64,000 nt of DNA, taken from Oscarella lobularis (taxonomy: Eukaryota; Porifera; Homoscleromorpha; Homosclerophorida; Oscarellidae). The position numbers were made by a program, and so were the translations under genes. Below, piece by piece: positions 63,981 to 64,000 of this stretch. Position 1 is the stretch's first letter. Each line of letters starts with the position of its first letter. The stretch covers positions 1,674,001-1,738,000 of the forward strand of contig NC_089189.1 in assembly GCF_947507565.1 (NCBI RefSeq), in the 5' to 3' direction. The notes below the pieces were generated by a model, which saw only the letters and a program-made list of their open reading frames with translations, had not been told where the DNA came from and did no database searches.

Positions 63981-64000
63981 AGAAAAGAGCGAAGTCTTCC

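Overview
This is a gene-rich but partly decayed piece of an animal nuclear genome. The genes are split by many short introns, mostly about 50-60 nt, and encode animal-type extracellular modules (TSR, SRCR, sushi/CCP, FN3, Ig, fibrinogen-like, collagen), an FGFR-like receptor tyrosine kinase, a ZU5/Death protein and VPS16. Tiny introns, multidomain SRCR/sushi receptors and an animal-type sialic acid pathway fit a sponge with a compact genome, possibly a homoscleromorph such as Oscarella. That placement is inference, not something read directly.

Layout. 1-0.5 kb: N-terminal end of VPS16 (-). 3.0-6.35 kb: intact secreted protein with a TB-like domain and 12 TSRs (-). 6.8-9.8 kb: mobile elements, a retroelement fragment and a pair of ~600-bp direct repeats. 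13.0-14.8 kb: kelch fragment (-) head-to-head with a short unknown ORF (+). 15.8-17.6 kb: long foldback element carrying a nested mini-element. 17.9-19.0 kb: collagen/fibrinogen pseudogene. 20.4-31.0 kb: a receptor of about 2,350 residues (2 SRCR, 14 CCP, Ig, 10 FN3, Cys-rich module, TM, NPxY tail), broken by several lesions and by a recent 1.09-kb miniature LTR element. 32.3-34.9 kb: sialic acid synthase (NANS, -) and CMP-sialate synthetase (CMAS, +), divergently paired. 35.3-36.6 kb: TIR element with a LINE fragment. 37.5-39.7 kb: decayed secreted kelch gene. 41.0-44.1 kb: SRCR-TSR-Cys-rich secreted gene (-), paralogous to the large receptor. 46.6-50.9 kb: a multi-TM pseudogene, then a kelch/coiled-coil/ZU5/Death locus whose kelch half is decayed. 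51-56 kb: mostly repeats. 56.2-56.9 kb: a secreted, possibly FGF-like (beta-trefoil) protein. 58.5-61.4 kb: an intact FGFR-like receptor tyrosine kinase, same strand. 62-64 kb: further copies of the kelch/unknown-ORF pair.

How the genes relate. The NANS/CMAS pair encodes two enzymes of the same sialic acid pathway behind one shared upstream region. The FGF-like candidate and the FGFR-like kinase are neighbours and could be a ligand-receptor pair. Conserved enzymes, the TSR gene and the kinase are intact, while recognition-type genes (SRCR/CCP/FN3, fibrinogen, kelch) carry many lesions, as expected from birth-and-death evolution. Indel errors in the assembly are the main alternative explanation. 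A family of elements with TAGCCTC-like ends and 9-bp target duplications recurs through the window.
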